A DNA stretch of 64,000 nucleotides, from positions 1 to 64,000 of the forward strand of contig NZ_JAGPXY010000001.1 in NCBI RefSeq assembly GCF_018070325.1, written 5' to 3'. A program made the position numbers and the translations under genes. The DNA is from Micromonospora sp. H61 (GTDB taxonomy: Bacteria; Actinomycetota; Actinomycetes; Mycobacteriales; Micromonosporaceae). Below are positions 62,363 through 64,000 of this stretch, one piece after another. Numbering within the stretch: position 1 is the stretch's first letter; each line of letters begins with the position of its first letter. The notes under the pieces are model-generated. The model made no database searches, had not been told where the DNA came from, and saw nothing but the letters and a program-made list of their open reading frames with translations.

Positions 62363-64000
62363 TCAGAGGCCGGCGGCGTGCGCGGCGGCGGTGCCGCCGA
62401 CCACAGGTAGGACGATGTTGCTGCTCTTCAGCGCGACCTGCAGGTTCGCGGCGGTGGTGTCGGCCTGGCTGGAGTACTGCGGGTAGCTGGCCACGATGAT
62501 GACGCCGATCCGGTGGCCGGGCTTGAAGACGTAGTCCTCCGGCAGCAGCGGGAAGCTGAAGTTGTACGACTCCCCCTGCACGAGCGGCACGGCGACGCGG
62601 ATCGACTGCCGGTTCTGAGCGTCCATGATGCCCTTGGTGACCAGCTCGTAGTCGGCGGTGGCCACCCGCTTCGTGGTCTGCTTGTAGCAGCCGTCGTCGG
62701 TGGGGCTGCTCTGGCCCCAGCAGTCCTCGGTGGTCAGGGTGATGATTCCCTCGCCGGAGGCCCGGTGCGCGACCCGCTCGTCGGTGCCGTAGTCGACCAG
62801 GATCGCCCCGAGGTTGGTGTCGGGCTGGTCGGCGGAGGCCCGCAGTTGCACTGTGGGTGTGCCGGAGATGTGCAGCGGCGCGGACAGTGGCGCGGAGAGG
62901 AAGGCCAGCCGGTTGGGCTGCACCGCGTCCGGGTTGAGGATCATCGTGTTCTGGCTCTGCGTGCGGCTGTCCTGGAACGCCCCGGTCACCGGTTTCGCGG
63001 TGGGCACCAGCCCGAGACCGCCCGCGCCCGTGGTGCCGGGCTGCAGGAACACCTCCGTGTCTGCCTTGCCGGGAATCGGCCAGTCGGCGTGGGTCTCCCA
63101 CGCGTCGGCAGAACGCTCCAGGTCCACCCGCGGCTCGTCCATGATGCCGTTGGCGACGTTCTGCAGCCAGAAGTCGAACCACCGGTGCAGCGTCGACACC
63201 CACACCGCGCGGCGCGAGTCGAACGGGTCGACGTGGCCCTCCTGCGACAGCCACAGCTTGCGCGGCACGTTGTTCTCCGCCAGGGCGTACCAGAACTTGC
63301 TGAAGTGGTCCGGTCGCACGTTGTCGTCGTTGAGCCCGTGGTAGAGCAGGACGCTGGCGGTGACGTTGGGGACCTTCTTGACGTAGCTGCGCTCGTTCCA
63401 GAAGGACGTGTAGTCGCCGTGCTCGTCGCCGTCGGCGGCGCCTATCGCGTCGCGCACCGGCTTGCAGTACTCCCGGCGCTCCGGGTTGGTGACGGTGTTG
63501 GCCAGCGAGGACACGTAGCTGTTGCCCCGGGTGACCACGCCGTTGCTCCGCACGTAGTCGTAGTACTCGGTCGGTCCGCTGATGGGCACGACAGTGGTCA
63601 GGCCCTTCACGCCGGTCACCGCCGTGGCCATGGCCAGCGAGCCGTCGTACGACTTGCCGATCATCCCCGTCCTGCCGTTGTGCCAGTCCGCCTTGACGAC
63701 CTCACCGGCGGCGTTGCGGGCGGTGGCCCGGCCGTTGAGCCAGTTGATGGCCTGCTTGGCGCTCAGGTTGTCCTGGTTGGCGTTTGTGGTCGGGCAGCCG
63801 GTGGAGTTGTTGGTGCCGACCATGTCCAGCAGGATGACCGCGTAGCCTCGCGGCACGAAGTAGTTGTCGTAGAACAGCGGCCACTTGTCGAGCAGCCCGT
63901 CGCCGTCGAGGTCCGCCTTGCACTCGGACTCGTTGCCCCGGCAGACCGTCGAGTAGTAGGGGCTGGCGTCCATCACCACGGGGGCCTTGAGCCCCTGCGC
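62363..64000 (-). CDS. CocE/NonD-family (Xaa-Pro dipeptidyl-peptidase-like) hydrolase, N-terminus off the right edge
   Basis: Partial: ~545 residues to the stop at 62363, the frame running through the window end. Alpha/beta hydrolase core with nucleophile in GMIGKSYDGSLAM, acid in YHGLNDDNVRPDH and His in SQEGHVDPFDSR; C-terminal beta-sandwich (PPD C-terminal-like) ending in HAAGL. Likely a secreted acyl hydrolase or X-Pro peptidase. The signal region is not visible. Confidence 0.88.
   Translation of the reverse strand, partial: AQGLKAPVVMDASPYYSTVCRGNESECKADLDGDGLLDKWPLFYDNYFVPRGYAVILLDMVGTNNSTGCPTTNANQDNLSAKQAINWLNGRATARNAAGEVVKADWHNGRTGMIGKSYDGSLAMATAVTGVKGLTTVVPISGPTEYYDYVRSNGVVTRGNSYVSSLANTVTNPERREYCKPVRDAIGAADGDEHGDYTSFWNERSYVKKVPNVTASVLLYHGLNDDNVRPDHFSKFWYALAENNVPRKLWLSQEGHVDPFDSRRAVWVSTLHRWFDFWLQNVANGIMDEPRVDLERSADAWETHADWPIPGKADTEVFLQPGTTGAGGLGLVPTAKPVTGAFQDSRTQSQNTMILNPDAVQPNRLAFLSAPLSAPLHISGTPTVQLRASADQPDTNLGAILVDYGTDERVAHRASGEGIITLTTEDCWGQSSPTDDGCYKQTTKRVATADYELVTKGIMDAQNRQSIRVAVPLVQGESYNFSFPLLPEDYVFKPGHRIGVIIVASYPQYSSQADTTAANLQVALKSSNIVLPVVGGTAAAHAAGL

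Overview
The window is very GC-rich, uses GTG starts freely, and its genes are packed with 1-8 bp start/stop overlaps. Together with class III lanthipeptide machinery, ricin-type (CBM13) secreted enzymes, SigE-type sigma factors and GPP34 proteins, this points to a soil actinomycete, most likely a Micromonosporaceae member (Micromonospora-like). That assignment is inference from gene content, not from a marker gene. I saw no rRNA, intact tRNA, CRISPR array, transposase or integrase.

Layout. 1-9.7 kb: a class III lanthionine synthetase at the left edge, a membrane-anchored protein, an AA10 copper LPMO with a CebR-type operator, a VOC protein, a secreted serine hydrolase, a lipoprotein, a SigE-type sigma factor with a membrane partner, and a PaaX-type regulator. 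10-11.5 kb: a CE1-like esterase with a CBM13. 11.6-17.9 kb (minus): an eight-gene overlapping operon pcaI-pcaJ-pcaH-pcaG-pcaB-pcaD-pcaC-iclR for protocatechuate catabolism. 18.1-25.4 kb (plus): an aromatic aldehyde dehydrogenase, pobA, a NitT/TauT-type ABC importer and a second PaaX regulator. 25.3-32.4 kb (minus): vanA, a 72-aa ORF, vanB, an IclR regulator, then an SDR, an amidohydrolase, a MaoC hydratase and an acyl-CoA ligase, resembling the CoA-dependent hydroxycinnamate (cou) pathway. 33-37 kb: a GH10-CBM13-GH62 enzyme and a CBM13-fused cutinase/PETase-like hydrolase.

Read together, 3.9-37 kb looks like a continuous programme for feruloylated arabinoxylan and other plant polymers. LPMO, xylanase/arabinofuranosidase, esterase and polyester hydrolase act outside the cell. 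The ABC importer may bring in released aromatic acids. Cou-like enzymes shorten hydroxycinnamates to 4-hydroxybenzoate or vanillate. PobA and VanAB make protocatechuate, and Pca enzymes take it to 3-oxoadipyl-CoA. The final thiolase (pcaF) is not in the window. Two 15-bp GTTCG-N5-CGNAC boxes in the pcaI/aldehyde dehydrogenase promoter region are likely IclR (PcaR-type) operators.

37-47 kb holds small membrane proteins (including a paralogous pair), a CopC-like protein with a nested inverted repeat in its promoter region, a truncated plus an intact ECF sigma factor, and a MocR-cupin-epimerase-CrtC-like operon. 47-56 kb has a multi-TM protein with a lipase-like tail, a GNAT-barstar pair, a DesKR-like two-component system with a 42-bp operator palindrome facing an ABC exporter whose operon ends in a GPP34 (GOLPH3-like) gene, an oxidoreductase pseudogene and LtrA. 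55.7-64 kb is the least understood part: a secreted triple-repeat protein, two proteins sharing an uncharacterised C-terminal domain (one TM-anchored, one with an XRE HTH), a secreted SH3-like peptide, a glycosyltransferase divergent from a TPR protein that looks like a STAND protein without its NTPase, and a CocE-type hydrolase cut by the right edge.
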